DNA from: Ditylenchus dipsaci
Lineage: Eukaryota; Nematoda; Chromadorea; Rhabditida; Anguinidae
Reading direction: 5' to 3'
Assembly: GCA_004194705.1 (NCBI GenBank)
Contig: SADC01000936.1
Coordinates: 62,001-126,000, forward strand
DNA length: 64,000 nucleotides
In this document: one piece after another, positions 33,301 through 45,320 of the stretch
Layout of the letters: each line of letters begins with the position of its first letter
Position numbering within the stretch: position 1 is the first letter of the stretch
Notes under the pieces: generated by a model
Told to the model about the DNA's origin: nothing
What the model saw: only the letters and a program-made list of their open reading frames with translations
Database searches by the model: none
Program-made: the position numbers and the translations under genes

Positions 33301-36300
33301 TTTGATATGAACTTCGATAATCCAACAGCACTTTTTTTAAGCTAATCAACCACGCTGAACACGAATTTGATGTCAGAAACTGAGGTTTGCCTAGCAATAG
33401 GACAAGTTTATGACTTATACATTAATTTTGCGCATTTGTCACAATTTTATGACAAAGTGTTGCTTTCATTTTTGTGAAAATGACCGTCCAATTTTGCTAT
33501 TTGTTTTTGTTGAAAAAGCTCAGCTAGATATTTTCTTAACTGAAAGTTATGCTATGTGGAAAGTCAGAGTAAGACATTTTGTGAATCTCTACCCTAACAA
33601 ACAAGTGAAAATTTATCTCAACCGCCTGAATCAAAACAAGCCAAGTTGAGTATTTTCATAAAGCTGAACTCCTGGCGGTCATTTCAGTATATTATGAGCC
33701 TATGTGTAGTATGACTATCATGGCGCACCACCTGAGAACCTATAGCTGAAATTTTACCATGACAATTTGTTACCTTCAAGGCCTTTTGTAGACCACATTA
33801 TGACTGTGCACAGCAAAAACGATGGGTACCATCGTGTTCAACGAGAAATTCTAAATAGGGAATTAACTATGACATATGTTATCTTGGCATATGTTATCTT
33901 GACATGTTATCTTTTGAACAAAGCAATTAACTGTGACATAGTTAACTTTCATTTAACTCTCAACTGTGTACTTGGCTAACTATGCTATAGTTAATTTTTT
34001 CTTAAATAGTCGACCAATAAAAAAATTAAGGTTATATAGTTAACTTTTTGAAAAACGGAAAAAATAAAATATTAAGTTTTTTACTTTTCATCAATAATCC
34101 TTGTCTTCTCGTTTAGCTCAGCAATCAACTCAGCCTCCCGCTGTTTTAGTAGTTCAATAGTGTTTTCATGCTTCTTATTCAATTCACTCATCTTTTTTTC
34201 TATTTCAATAGATTTTGCTTGCTCTCGCTTCCTAAATATTTAAAATTTAAGATTTTATTCTGAAAATTTTTATACTTGAGATATTCGTCCGCTTTTTTGT
34301 TTATTTCCAAAATCTGATGAGTTTTAGACTCAAGCTCCAGTTTCATTTGCTTCTGTTCTTCTTCCATTTCTAGCATCCTGTTCCTCATCTCAGTTTCTGA
34401 ATTCTTATTCAAAAGTTGTTCGTCCAATTTTGCCAACTGAAATTTTTGCTTTTTGTCTGAAGTGACATAATAATAAACTATAATATAAGAATGGGCAAGA
34501 GTATACTATTTGGGGCATCCCAAAAGTGCGTTTTCTCAAGATCTAAGTGTTTTTTAGGTTGGTTTAACAAAGGAAAAGGCCAAAAAAGTGTTCCAAGGAC
34601 GTTTTACGAAAGAAAAAAAAATTTCGACTGCCTTGATCCCCCTGCGGTTTTTAGTATATTTTCCCTTGGTAACCCATATGATTTTTGGTATTTTTTTTGT
34701 ATTTCACCCCGTCTTGGTCACTGAAACTTTGCAAAAAGAGCTTCCTTATGCATTTTTGAACAAGAGTCTTGCTCGGAATCATGTCTAAGGTAAGTGAGTG
34801 CGCGCATCTCTAACTTATTTTTTTTGTTTCGAAAAATGAATTATTGTATACACAACGTACGTCAAAATTACGTGGTGACCTCAAAAAATTTACTGTGTAT
34901 CCCATTGCCTGGTGAATTTCGGATTCATTTTGATTGCTTTCAGGCGTCATAACCATTTTTCAAGACTATTGCTAAATAAAGTTGAAAATTTTCGAGAGTA
35001 AGGGCTTTAAAATTAGAAAGTCGACCAAGCAAAGGGATACATACCCGATTTTTTTTTACCCTCGGTATTAGGAACCATGTGGCAATATAGTAAAAATATA
35101 CAGTCCACTCTCGATAATCCGTCATCCCAAAAAAGTTCGTTCCCGCCTAGGGTCCGACACTTTTTTTAACCTAATTTTTGGAACCTTTAGCCAGTTGTCT
35201 TTGGTCAGTCTAGTCGCAAACATTGCAAAGATTCCGATTTTACAGGTCGTTTTTAAGAATGTTAAAACTTTTGACCAAAGACATTTTGCTAAAGGTTTCA
35301 AAAATTAGGTTAAAAAAGTGTCGGACCCTAGGCGGGAACGAACTTTTTGGGGTGGTGGATTATCGAGAGTGTACTGTATTGTTAAAACTGTCCTCGTAAT
35401 TTTTACTTACTTTTGTTTCCATATAACTCTGTTGATCGAGCAGTTGCTTAGCAAATGTTTCTTCTAGTCCTCTGCGTTGCTCATACAACATTTTTCATGA
35501 GCTTCTAAATTTTTTTTTAAAAACAGAAGATTTCAAAAAAATTACCTTCTGAACTTCTAGTAATTTTTTCCAAATCTTGGATTTTCATCTTGTACTCATC
35601 AATTAAGCCACTGGAGCTGGCTTCTCCATGTTGAGAAAAAGCCTCCGAAGTATTAGTAGAGTTTTTAAAGTATTCCAGCTTTTCCATCAAAACTCGGTTT
35701 TCTTCTCCCAATTGCTCGACTTTGGACTTGGCTTCATTTTTCTCCATTATGATCTCTCCAATACTGGACTCCAGGTCTTTTAGCTTAATTTGTGGCTTTA
35801 TTATTAAATTGGGCCTATTTTTTGCCTTGGTCTCACTGTTGACTTTTTGTGTGTTTTTAGGGCTTTAAGCTTAGGCAAGGGCAGGCCAGTGTATGTCAGT
35901 ACTGACTCAAACATGATCCTCGGTGTAAGAATAGTCCATATTGGAGTCCATCCTGGTATACCTTTGCCTAAGCCTAAACTCTAAAAAACAAAAAGTCAAC
36001 TGGGCGACCAAGTCGAAAAATACCGTATTTCCTCTAATAGCAGCCCATGGGCTACTATTTTTTTCAACCCACCTCCTGGGAGGGGTTACTATTAGAGGGT
36101 GGGCTACTATTAGAGAGGTACAAAAGCAGCCTAAATAGGCCGATTTTCAGGGGGCTACTATTAGAGGGCGGGCTGCTATTAGAGAAAATACGGTAGGCCC
36201 GATTCTTAAATAAGGCCTAATTTGCAATAAACTTGATAATTTTGATAAAAGCTCCAATACCTGCTTGATAAATGTAGAAATTTCTGGATTTTGTATCCAC

Positions 36301-39300
36301 CTTCAAAGCCTTCTTTAAGTTCTTCTGCATCAGAATCTCCAGCCATCTGAGAGCAATAATCTTCCTTCAGAGAAGACATAGGTCTTTCTTCCGGATTTTC
36401 ACTAGCCCTGGAACTGGTCCCACTTTGCAGCACCTTTTTCTTGACCACATCAATTGCTCTAAGCAGTTCAATAATGTAATCCAGGGACATATCTTCAGTG
36501 TTAACCGAGGGTGGTGACTGAGACGGCAACTAAAATTTTTTTCGCTGCAAAAAATTAATCAACACTCTGAAATTACATTTTTGGACTGTAAATATTTTGA
36601 GTGTGTTTTGTTGAAAAAAATACTGATGCTTCAAATCAGTCGATTGTAACTAACTATGAAAAAGTATTTTAAAATAACCTTGAAGAGAAATTTTGGTTAT
36701 TGAAATAACAGCTGGCCGGAGTACACTATACAAAATGGCCCAAAAACATTTTCTTTTGCTGTTTTTTAAAACTTTTAAGCATTAAAATGCTTGAAAAGTG
36801 TAGAAAACGTATTCAGGTGTGGGAAGGCCATTTTTAGAAAAAAAAATTTGACCAAGTTTTGACTTTTTGCCTTGGGGACCAATGTAAACCACTCATGGAG
36901 GGTGCCTGGATGTCTTTCATATTAACTTTTTATTTTATTTTTCTTACTGGAGTAGGCGAAAAAGTGTCTAAATGCATTTTTTTGCTAAGAGTACTTCTCG
37001 GAATCATGTCTGAGGTAAGTGAGTGCGCGCATCTCTAACCAACATAACGCCTGCTCCCCTTCGGGGCGCAAGGGGGCTGGGTTGCTTGGGGTTGAGATGC
37101 GCACACCCACATACCTTAGACACAAATCACTCGAAAGTGACTCTGGATGCATGAAAAAGCATGCATACCAGAGTTTATTTATGCGGTAGGCCCCAGTATT
37201 CAAAACTATGCTCAAATCCTATCTTGGACATCCAGGTACCCTCCATAGGTGGTTTACCTTGGTTCTCCAAGGCAGAAAATCAAAATTTGGTCAAAAAAAA
37301 TTTTAAAAATGGCCTTCCCACATTTAAAAAAGTGTTTTCTACACTTTTCAAGCATTAAAACATCAAAAACATGCTTTTAAAGGGGCATACCAGCGCGTTA
37401 CACGCGCAATTTCGAATTTGCAAAAGGCGGGACCAGGTATATTCAAACGAGAATTATTTTTAAACACAAATTTGTCATTTTATACAAAAAATCATACACC
37501 GTGTTGGGATCGAACTCGACCACTTTCGGACTACATCAGCACATAACCACTTAGCTACCCATGCTATTAGACTAGTCCCGTACTTTTAATTAATTATTGC
37601 TCTTTACAGAATAACGAATTTGCATTTAAAAATAAACTTGTTTGAATATGGCTGGTCCCCGCCTTTTGCAAATTTGAAATCGACCGCGTAACGCACTGTT
37701 ATGCCCCTTTAAGCCATTTTGGGAAGGCACGCTATGGCCTACTTTAGCCTAACAGCTTTTAAAAGTTTTAAAAACAAATTTAGTTTAGCTTGAGTCGTTT
37801 TGGTTGCAAAACGAAAGCCCCTTTTTATCTTGAATTACTTTGTAAAACTGACTTGTGTCAACTGTGTTCTGAGACCAGTGACTTCATCCTAAAAATTCCA
37901 TAGTAAAAGTGCTTTTTATTTACCAGAAAGCAATGCCTCTAGAATGCTTTTTTCTGATCGTAAACACTCAATCTCCTCCCATAGCTTCTGAATATTATTT
38001 TTATTTTTCAAACTCAAACACAAAAACAGCCTTACCACATTTTCAGGTCCAAATGAGTCACTTTGTTCAATATGTTCTCGCAATGCATTGTATTGGTCTT
38101 CTAATTCATTGAGTTTTGTTGAAAACTCTTTTTTAATGGAGTATTCTCGCTCTTCAGCTTGTTCACGTTCTCGTTCAAGAAGTCTTTCATAGTGTTCTTT
38201 GGTGGTTCTTTTTCTTTGGTGACTGACTCTAATACCTTGAGAACGAAAAATTCAAGCAATTCAGGAATTCATATATAGTCGAACCTCGCTATAGTGGCAC
38301 CCCCAAAAGTTCGTTCCCGCCTAGGGTCCGACACTTTTTTAACCCTCTTTTCAAAATTTTTACCACTTTTGTTTGACAGTCTGGTTTAAAATATCGCAAG
38401 GATTTCGATTTTGCCGATCGTTTTTAGAAAGGAAAATAAATAATAAGTTAGAAAGTAAAACCTCGATATAGTGGCACCACTTTTTCAAAAATTTTCAAAA
38501 AGGTGTGCCACTATATCGAGGTTTTACTTTTTTGACTTAAAATTTGTTTTCTCGGCAAAATTGGAATTCTTACGATATTTAGGACCAGACTGTCAAAACA
38601 GAACTGGAAAAATTCAATAAAAATAGGGCTGAAAAAGTATCGAACCCTAGGCGGGAGCGAACTTTTGGGGGTGCCACTATAGCGAGGTTAGCCTGTATTA
38701 GAAACACTCACAGCTTCTAGTGCTTGAACTTGTGAGTTGTGCAGCTGGGTTTGGCTTTCACTCTGACTTTGCAAATTGTCTCGCTCCATCTCCAAGAAAT
38801 CCACTTTGTTTCTTAGAGCTTTAACTTCAATTTGAAGCTCTCTAATCGTAGATTCTAGTTTTTGTCTGGCTGTTTCTGCTACATTCAAGAGCTTGAGCTT
38901 TTTGTCGAACTCTGCCTTTTGATCATGATAATCTTTGCGGATTCCTCAAATTAGTTGGAGTAGTTGAGAAATAGTTTTTTTTTTTTATAAAACCTTCTAG
39001 ATCAGTTTTGGCTTCAGTCAGCTTTTTTAACGCTTCATTGGTTTCATTTTTTGCGGTAGACATCTTAAATGACAAATATAAAGCGAACTCAGTCAACAGT
39101 ACTACGAATAATACTTGTGAATTTTTGAAAACATTTTTTCTTACAGTCAACCCTCTGCCCTTTTTAGATGAACACAGGCCCTATCCAACAAAGGGGTGGT
39201 TTTTTTTGCCTTGGTCCCCCCTGTTTCTTTTTTGTAGTTTTTCAGGCTAAGGTTCAAGCAAGGGTAGGCCTCCGTATGTAAAGATAAACTCAACATAAAT

Positions 39301-42300
39301 CTGAGATATGTTAGAGCTCGTCCAAGCTAATGCAGGCCTGCCCTTGGCTAAGCCTAAAAAATTACAAGATATGTTTTCCTTGGTCCCCCTGTTGTTTTTC
39401 CTAATTTTTAGGGTTCGGCTTGGGCGAGGGTAGGCCAGCGTATGTTAGGACTGATTCAAGCATGAGTCTAATATATGTTGGAGTTTGTTTTTAGATACGC
39501 TGGCCTACACTTGCTTAAGCCTTTAACGGAAAAATAACAAAAAGAAATCCACAGGGGGACCAAGGCAAAAAAACCCTTTGTTGGGTACGGCCTGAAGAAA
39601 TTTTGAAGACTTAATTCCTGTAGGATAACAAAAAATTAAACAATGTGGGAGACTGTTAAATAAAGTTAGACTATAGGGGAGTATCCTCCAGTAGCGTTAT
39701 AGCGGATGTGCAGTTTGTGCCAGACAGGGAGCGCAATATTTACAGTATCGGATACCCACTTATAGACAAATATGTTTTTGAAAATTCACGGGATAAACCA
39801 AGCCAGTTTCAGGCTTACTCTTTCCGAATCGCCTAGCCTAATTTATTCTCTTTGTTCGCGAAAAATATTGAAATTTCATATGCTTTATCGACTATGCTTT
39901 ATTAATTAGCTTTAACAAAAAATTTCTCTTCTTAGTCGTAAATTCGGTACTCATGCTGTTCTTCCTTCCCTATTTTTCAAAAGTGACCCAAAAACAAGTT
40001 TTAAGTTTTTATGAAAAAGAGTGCATACAAGCAGAGGTGGGCAAAGATCAGATCATTTCAGATCAGATCGATCTGATCTGACAAAAATTATTGTCAAAAT
40101 AGCCAAAATTTTGCGGGAATTTGAATTTTATAGTCCGAAAATAACTTGAACCTCTCAGAATCCCACTTTGGAGTGGCTAGAAGCCTCTGAAAGTTGCTTT
40201 TTGGGGGCTGACTGAAAGGGGCGGTGAACTTTTCGCAAAAATTCGCTTGCCCTTATCAGATTTTCCTGTTAATTGGCTTAACCTACAATGTATTCCAAGA
40301 AGCTTAGCTCACTAAGTAATATTTTCTGCTTTTACAAAATTTGTTGTTAGAATAAAAGTATTTACCTCGCGAGATATATTTTGCACCTCCAATTCTTTTT
40401 TGCGCAGTTTTCTTTCCAGCAGTGCCACTCATTTTTGCAATTGTTCATTTCGTCTTTGCTGTGTTTGGCTTGATGTTGAATTTCTTGTAGTCGATCATGA
40501 AACTCTTCTTGTCTAAACCACCAACAATAAATAAATAACCTAGAAACATAATTTTCTTTTGCTCTACCTAGCTGCCAGCTCATCTTTCAGTGCTTCTTCG
40601 TGATCTCTTAAAGCTTCCAGTTCTTTGGTGTACAGCAATTTGGCTGCAGTTAGTTCAGTTTCATATAGACCTGAAAGGTGTATGAATATATTATCTTGTG
40701 TAATTTTTTGGCTCTACTTCGATATACCCCCCCCCAATCCTCGGACCTACTTTGATATGCCCCCTCCCAAAATCAAGATTTTTATGAGCGGTCAAAATTT
40801 ATTTTTAATTAATAATTTTGCTATGAAAGGACCAGAAAATAAATTTTAATAGGGATCAAAAGCTGTATTGGGAGGAGAAGGGAATAATACAGAGTCCAAT
40901 TATATAAGAACCTATAAGTACCAAAGAGTATAAATTCTCTAGGCGTTGAGGGCACTTACAATCCAGCAGTGGTGGAAGGAAAAGTATAAGTACTCTCACC
41001 GCATCAGCCATTCAGCCAGGTGAATACCGTTAGTTGTCGTTTGCCCCAGCGCTCAGGAAGTGCTGGGTCTAATTTTTGGATGGCTGAGCCTTTGGCTCGA
41101 AGCCTCTAGCCGGAGAAGGAGGGAAAACTCTTTTCGGCAAAAAACAAATCTCAATTCCAAGCCCCCGATTCCCCTGCGCCCCTTAGGGGAGGGGATACTG
41201 GTATATCATAGTAGCGTTAATTTTTCATAAAGCTTTACTTTGTGCTCTTCTCAACTTTCTTTCAAAGGTCTCTCCTAATCTCTCCTTTTCAGTCCGTAGA
41301 CTTTTTCTCTCCTCTTCTAGTCGCTGAATCTCTATTATGTACCTGAAAATAAAAAGATAGATCGTAGTTTCAGAGCATTTTTTTTGAAGTTCACTTCTGT
41401 TCCAGGTTAAGTAGCTGAGACTGCGAAAGCGTTGTTCTAAAACCTGGATCTCTTTCTGGTGTTCTTGCCTGCAATTTAGACGATTATTTTTATGTAATAA
41501 AAAAATGGTAGGGAAAAATCAACCTCAGTTTTTCTAATGCCTGTTCTTTTTCACGCTCAAATTGCTCCTTAAAATCAATTATAATTTTGAGTTACTTTAC
41601 ATTGGAAGTCGACTGTACTTATTGTATAGGGTGCGCAAAAATTACGCGGTTACTTCTAAAAATTCGGCTATATACCGTATTACCTCTAATAGCTCTTCCT
41701 GTTATAATAACTCCCCCCTCAACTTTGAGGACCTATATCTCAGCCCAGAGTGAAATTTGTGCAAAGATGTTTTATGCGTTTTCTTAACTCCCACGAGCTT
41801 TACTGATTCCACTTTTTCGATTTAAAATTTTTATTCAAAAATCTTGAGATTGACCTCAAAATTTTCCGATTTTGGTCATCCAAAAACAAGTCCCTCGGGG
41901 CTATTAGAGGAAATACGGTAGCCTTTCCCGGTTATTTTTTCAATACTTTGACTCGCATTTCGATTTTTTGTGTCTTCACGATATTTCACGACTGCAGCAC
42001 AATATCCTAAGTGAACTTTTAGAATTCTGAAAATCAGAACCCGTAAATTTGGAATTGACTGGGCAAAGGGCTACCATGTTTATTTTTGTACATTGTACAC
42101 TAGGGCTAATTTTTTTTGTCAAAATGAAATATTAGCTAAACCATACCTGCAAAGCTTGGAAGCTTTTCATCCTAGTCTCAAAGTCTTTTTTAGCCCCTAG
42201 CACTTCTTCACTCAAAGCTATTATCTTGTTGCTATATTCTGCTTCTAATTTGCGCTCTCGCTCGGCCACTCTCTCGCCGTAGTCTCTGAAAGTGCCCATC

Positions 42301-44718
42301 ACACTATATTTTTGTTTTCATATTCAGCCACAGTTTTTCTAGTGTTTGGATTTTTTTGTCTTAGCTCTGACTCATATCTTACGTGACCTGGATAAATGAA
42401 ATTTTGTAGATTTGTTGTATTTATACCAATGGCTTACCTCCAGGTCCAGGACTCGAATGACTTGAAGCCGCCACAACTTTTAACATAGACAATAATTTGG
42501 AGCTTTCATCACTTAAAACGAAACATAATTTCATCTCTTTGATCATTTTCAGATTTTTAAAGGGGGGGGGAGCTTTATATACGCATCGCCTATTGCCTGT
42601 CAGCAACTGCCTCAATTGTGCGATTTTTGGCAAATAACCACCAAAATTAAAGAAAACTAGTCAAAATGATGCGTACTCAGATTCATATAGCCTTAGCCTC
42701 CACCAATTTTATTTATTTGTCGACGCGTTTAGTGACTTTCTAGAGTCACAATTTCACGGAGAACCAGATAGAAATTTTACACACCAAAATCACTTCATAA
42801 AAGCAATGCAGGCAGCGAAGGTATGACCCGGGAAAAAGTAGTACACATGAGGGGTAAGATTTCAGCATTATTTAGGAACTGACATTTTTTGTGATTTCAA
42901 TTTACATCATTTCATACAACCGTATGCTGAAAAGGATGGCAAGGAGCAGGGCTAAATTTGTGTGTGAGGTTGCAAATAAGTATGTAAATTAAAATTGGAA
43001 AAAAACGTCAGTTCCAGGATACTACTGAAACGTACTGGGATAGTTCTATCGAGGATTTCATCGAATTGGACATGGTTCAACGTTTTTATATTTCAGCTCT
43101 AATTTTATACCAAGTTTTTCTCTGTATGATAGCTCGAATAAAAGCTCAAAACCTTGGCTACATTTTGGCACTAAACATGTGAATAAAAAGAGAAAAAAGG
43201 TTGCACTCAGTAGAAATTGAACCTGTGACCTAGGGCAATGCGTATATAAAGTCCCCCCCCTTTAAGACTACCCAAAGTTAGAAGTATCAGTAGGAATGGG
43301 AGATGGTTGAGGAGAGGCATATGGACTTTTGCTTGCATTTCCCGCCATATTTAAGGACATAGAGGCGGAAGAGGGCGACAAGGAACTAGTGATTATTGTT
43401 GGTGGTTTCATACTTGCTGATGGCTTGTTCACCAGTGGCTTTTCCACACTCGGAACAGGCCAAGCAGCTATTTCTGGGCAATAAGCGGCTGGAGCTGAAC
43501 ACAGCTTAGGTTCTGTTGTTGCAGAAGAAGAGGCTGCAGTAGGGGAATGCTCTGATCTGTAAATTATTGAGTCTATTTTCCCGCATTTTCAATAGTCAGG
43601 ACAGATTTATTTATAATTTGCTTTATGGACCGAAAAAAATCGCACTTTAAAGGACCCTGTCTCTTCCTGCTCAATGGTCCCGCGCCAATTCAAAAAATTT
43701 TCACTGATCATCAAACTTCTCTTCGGATTTTTCAACTTGGTTTCTAACAAAACAAGGCCTAGAATTTATTTTAGGCATAGTTGTGTTAGAAACCAAGTTA
43801 AAAATTCCATACAGAACTTCAATGATTAGGGAAAAAATTTTGAATTGGAGCGGGACCATTGATTAGGAAGAGACAGGGTCCTTTAGCGAAGCGCACTATG
43901 GCGAGGTTTTCAAGCTGAAACACCTAAAAATTGCATTATATACAAAAATTATAGACTCACACTATATCGGCTAATTGATACATACTATCTGCAGACTGTG
44001 CTACAGACAACCCGCCAATACAGTCAGCTCTTCCAACAGTCAACTCTCTTCATAGTCAACTACCGCTATACAGTCAACTCTCTCTATACAGTCAACTGTC
44101 CTAATAGTCCACTCTTATTATGTATTCAATCCTCCTAACACAGTCAACTATCACTATAGAGTCAACCCACCAATACAATCAACTTTTCTAATAGTACCGT
44201 ATATTCTCTATTACAAGGCCCTCTCTAATAGAAGGCCCCTCTCTAATAGAAGGCCTCCTTGAGGACCTATATATCAGCCTAGAAAAAGAAATTCGCAAAT
44301 CTGTTTTTCGTTTTTCTTAGTTAGCACGAGCTTACCTGATTCCACTGTTCAAATTTTGGTTGAGCACGCAAAAATCTCAAAATCGACCCAAATTTTTTCC
44401 GACTTCTTTAGGGTTGAAAATAGAAGGCCGGGCCTTCTAATAGAGAATATACGGTACCTAATTTTCAATAGACGTCCCGCGGCTTTATTTTTTATAGTCC
44501 CTCGAGGGGTGGGTTCATCTATTAGAGTCATTCTGAGATTTCTGTGGGTTTATTTATTTAAAAAATCCTTACTTGTTTGGTCGAGGACTGCGGCTTTGCC
44601 TACGTGGTGATCTCGATCCAATACTATAGGCATATGGGCTAACAGACCGCAAAAACTTGAGTTCTTCTAGTTCGTCATTCAAATAGCCACCTAGTTTGTC
44701 TCGGAAAGAATCCGACAT
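30377..44718 (-). CDS. FAM184-type coiled-coil protein, 24 exons
   Basis: The start ATG is at 44,718 and the stop at 30,377. Proposed exons: 44573-44718, 43272-43556, 42438-42511, 42332-42359, 42147-42285, 41524-41567, 41395-41468, 41239-41342, 40568-40670, 40366-40512, 38994-39063, 38712-38944, 38036-38235, 37924-37987, 37853-37888, 36261-36529, 35546-35795, 35411-35501, 34276-34436, 34085-34231, 32542-32697, 31453-31598, 31236-31373, 30377-30509. The N-terminus is Ser/Arg- and Pro-rich, then comes a long coiled coil, then a Ser/Pro-rich tail ending KKNQPAWKF. The stretches FETRMKSFQALQEQFEREKE and ERKLRRAQSLYETELTAAK line up with my memory of vertebrate FAM184A; the join at RRAQS/LYETEL is exact. 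The family's role is poorly known. Most exons join in phase, but single-base breaks occur near 41,420, 40,427, 38,210, 36,282 and 35,493. Long introns are full of MITEs. Confidence 0.75.
30537..31195. mobile_element. Type-E foldback filling the last FAM184 intron
   Basis: The arms GTATAGTATAGCAACTCTTCG and its near complement (31,165-31,195), with CTTGGGGGAACCAAGGCAAT and GCCTTGTTCCCCC blocks, surround the shared core hairpin (30,740-30,930). It fills most of the intron between exons 23 and 24. Confidence 0.8.
31632..32478. mobile_element. Foldback with tRNA-like termini
   Basis: Inverted ends of about 75 bases: GAGGGAGGGGGGTGCACATC, then GAATATTTTGAACTC and CAAGTTCGATTCCCAGT, mirrored at 32,405-32,478. 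The AGTTCGATTCC stretch fits a polymerase III B box. It lies in an intron of the FAM184-type gene. Confidence 0.7.
32990..33840. mobile_element. Large foldback in a FAM184 intron
   Basis: The arms of about 220-250 bases (32,990-33,225 and 33,590-33,840) share GTCATAGTAC-like runs, GTGGTGCGCCAT / ATGGCGCACCAC, GTAACAAATTGTCATGG and GACCGTTAGGAGTTCAGCT. A dispersed GAACACGAATTTGATGTC motif is at 33,358. Open frames here have no protein-like pattern. Confidence 0.7.
34490..34820. repeat. Truncated type-E foldback (left part and core)
   Basis: It runs from GAGTATACTATTTGGGGC through CTGCCTTGATCCCCCTG to the core GTCTAAGGTAAGTGAGTGCG (34,781-34,800). The right half is missing. Confidence 0.6.
35101..35376. 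mobile_element. pogo-type composite MITE, word GATAATCC
   Basis: Ends CAGTCCACTCTCGATAATCC and GGATTATCGAGAGTGTACTG with TA flanks. It shares TTCGTTCCCGCCTAGGGTCC and GTCCGACACTTTTTT with the elements at 38,277 and 47,570. It lies in an intron. Confidence 0.9.
35825..36010. repeat. Foldback with TTAGGCAAGGGCAGGCC arms
   Basis: AAGCTTAGGCAAGGGCAGGC and CCTTTGCCTAAGCCTAAA are inverted; outside them lie TGCCTTGGTCTCACTGTTGA and TCAACTGGGCGACCAAG. Relatives are at 39,177-39,592 and 45,735-45,945. Confidence 0.7.
36023..36193. mobile_element. CCGTA-family MITE
   Basis: Ends CCGTATTTCCTCTAATAGCA and CTATTAGAGAAAATACGG, flanked by TA. The words GGCTACTATTAGAG recur four times. Confidence 0.88.
36719..37745. 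mobile_element. Type-E foldback with a nested MITE
   Basis: The ends GGAGTACACTATACAAAATG and CGCTATGGCCTACTTTAG are inverted. The core hairpin lies at 37,005-37,190, and its arms carry GCCTTGGGGACCAATG and CCTTGGTTCTCCAAGGC. The right arm is split by the element at 37,380-37,713. Confidence 0.8.
37380..37713. mobile_element. MITE with AAAGGGGCAT ends and a tRNA-like interior
   Basis: Ends AAAGGGGCATACCAGCGCG and ATGCCCCTTTAA-like. On the minus strand, 37,500-37,565 reads GGGTAGCTAAGTGGTTATG (A-box-like) and then GTCGAGTTCGATCCC (B-box-like), 30 bases apart, as in a tRNA-derived sequence. A full cloverleaf is not obtained. Confidence 0.65.
38277..38695. mobile_element. pogo-type composite MITE, word ATAGTGGCACC
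   Basis: Ends AGTCGAACCTCGCTATAGTG and CACTATAGCGAGGTTAGCC, TA on both sides. A central palindrome (AAAACCTCGATATAGTGGCA and its complement, about 38,456-38,530) repeats the same word. It begins about 16 bases from the exon at 38,712. Confidence 0.9.
39177..39592. mobile_element. Foldback with CCAACAAAGGGGT ends
   Basis: The ends TATCCAACAAAGGGGTGG and its complement (CCCTTTGTTGGGTA) enclose TTGCCTTGGTCCCCCCTG and CAGGGGGACCAAGGCAA. Inside are two units of the GCTAAGGTTCAAGCAAGGGT-type foldback back to back. Confidence 0.8.
40030..40260. repeat. hAT-like end with ATCAGATCGATCTGATC words
   Basis: CAGAGGTGGGCAAAGATCAG is a typical hAT-type start, followed by a 40-base array of GATCAGATC/GATCTGATC. 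The right end is missing; the following 150 bases resemble 45,340-45,600. Confidence 0.5.
41675..41918. mobile_element. CCGTA-family MITE
   Basis: Ends CCGTATTACCTCTAATAGCT and GGCTATTAGAGGAAATACGG, flanked by TA. The interior (GAGGACCTATATCTCAGCCC and on) is shared with 44,197-44,454 and 46,451-46,711. Confidence 0.9.
42557..43265. mobile_element. Foldback between FAM184 exons 2 and 3
   Basis: TAAAGGGGGGGG, then CTTTATATACGCAT, is mirrored at 43,235-43,265 (ATGCGTATATAAAG, CCCCCCCTTTA). Inside the right end is AAATTGAACCTGTGACCTAGG. It separates the exon donor at 43,271 from the next exon at 42,511. Confidence 0.7.
43647..43884. mobile_element. Foldback MITE with TTAAAGGACCCTGTCTCTTC ends
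   Basis: Inverted ends TTAAAGGACCCTGTCTCTTC and GAAGAGACAGGGTCCTTTA. The arms carry GGTCCCGCGCCAATTCAAA and CAACTTGGTTTCTAACAAAA, the latter shared with 57,886-58,165 and 28,520-28,545. No transposase. Confidence 0.85.
44021..44194. repeat. Minisatellite, CAGTCAACTCTCTATA-like units
   Basis: About ten imperfect 14-20 base units, each with AGTCAACT, lie in the first FAM184 intron next to a CCGTA MITE. Confidence 0.75.
44197..44454. mobile_element. CCGTA-family MITE
   Basis: Ends CCGTATATTCTCTATTACAA and CTAATAGAGAATATACGG with TA flanks; word TCTAATAGAAGGCC. The interior matches 41,675-41,918. It lies in the first FAM184 intron. Confidence 0.9.
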
Positions 44719-44729
44719 TTTGGCTTAGA

Positions 44730-45320
44730 AAATAAAACTTAGGAAAAAAATTTAAGTCAAATCAAGACCAAATATATCGATTAGAAGACATTTAATTTAC
44801 AGAGATTTAGTCAACAATAAATAAGCAGTTTCAAAGGCGACAATTGACTAGACTAAATTGTCCTCTTAACTTTAAAAGTAATAGATGCAGGAGTTGTCAG
44901 CAAGTTTAGTGTGTAACTAACATCCAGCCGATGGGCCATATCCTCCTGGTGTCGGAAGTGGCTGAGAAGAGTAGCCTGAGCTAGTTGATCATCAACAACC
45001 TGAGGCAATCACTCTATTCTTCTCTTTGTGTGTCTATTTGTGTCCTTTCTTTGTGTAATCTCTTCTAGTAAGCACTCTAATAATGTGTGTCTGTTTGTTG
45101 ATTGGCCAATAATTTGGTTTCTTCATATCTTCAAAGTGTCCAGCCTGATGAATAACGGTACTAGAGAATATATGAAGGAAGTTTAGCAAAGTAATTATAA
45201 AATGGGGAATATTTTTTATGTAAAAAATTTACTTCTATTTGTACTTAATTTACTTCTTTTTGTATATCGAATTTCCTTTTTTTGTGTACCAAACCTAGTT
45301 TTCTTCCAAGACCAACTAAA
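44730..45320. other. Region upstream of the FAM184-type gene
   Basis: It precedes the start codon at 44,718 and so may hold the promoter. I see no clear TATA box. There is no other coding structure. Confidence 0.4.

Noticed and set aside
36255..36529. A separate small gene starting at MPSQSPPSVNTED
   Set aside because: The ATG-like start is internal: the segment follows a good acceptor and continues the coiled-coil gene in phase.
37497..37570. A tRNA gene on the minus strand
   Set aside because: A and B boxes are present, but acceptor and anticodon stems do not pair; it sits inside a MITE.
39008..39250. Plus-strand open frame opposite the coiled-coil exon at 38,994-39,063
   Set aside because: Shadow of the minus-strand exon extended into a foldback.
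44021..44194. AGTCAACT repeats as a regulatory array
   Set aside because: Irregular unit length and intronic position fit a minisatellite; nothing else supports regulation.
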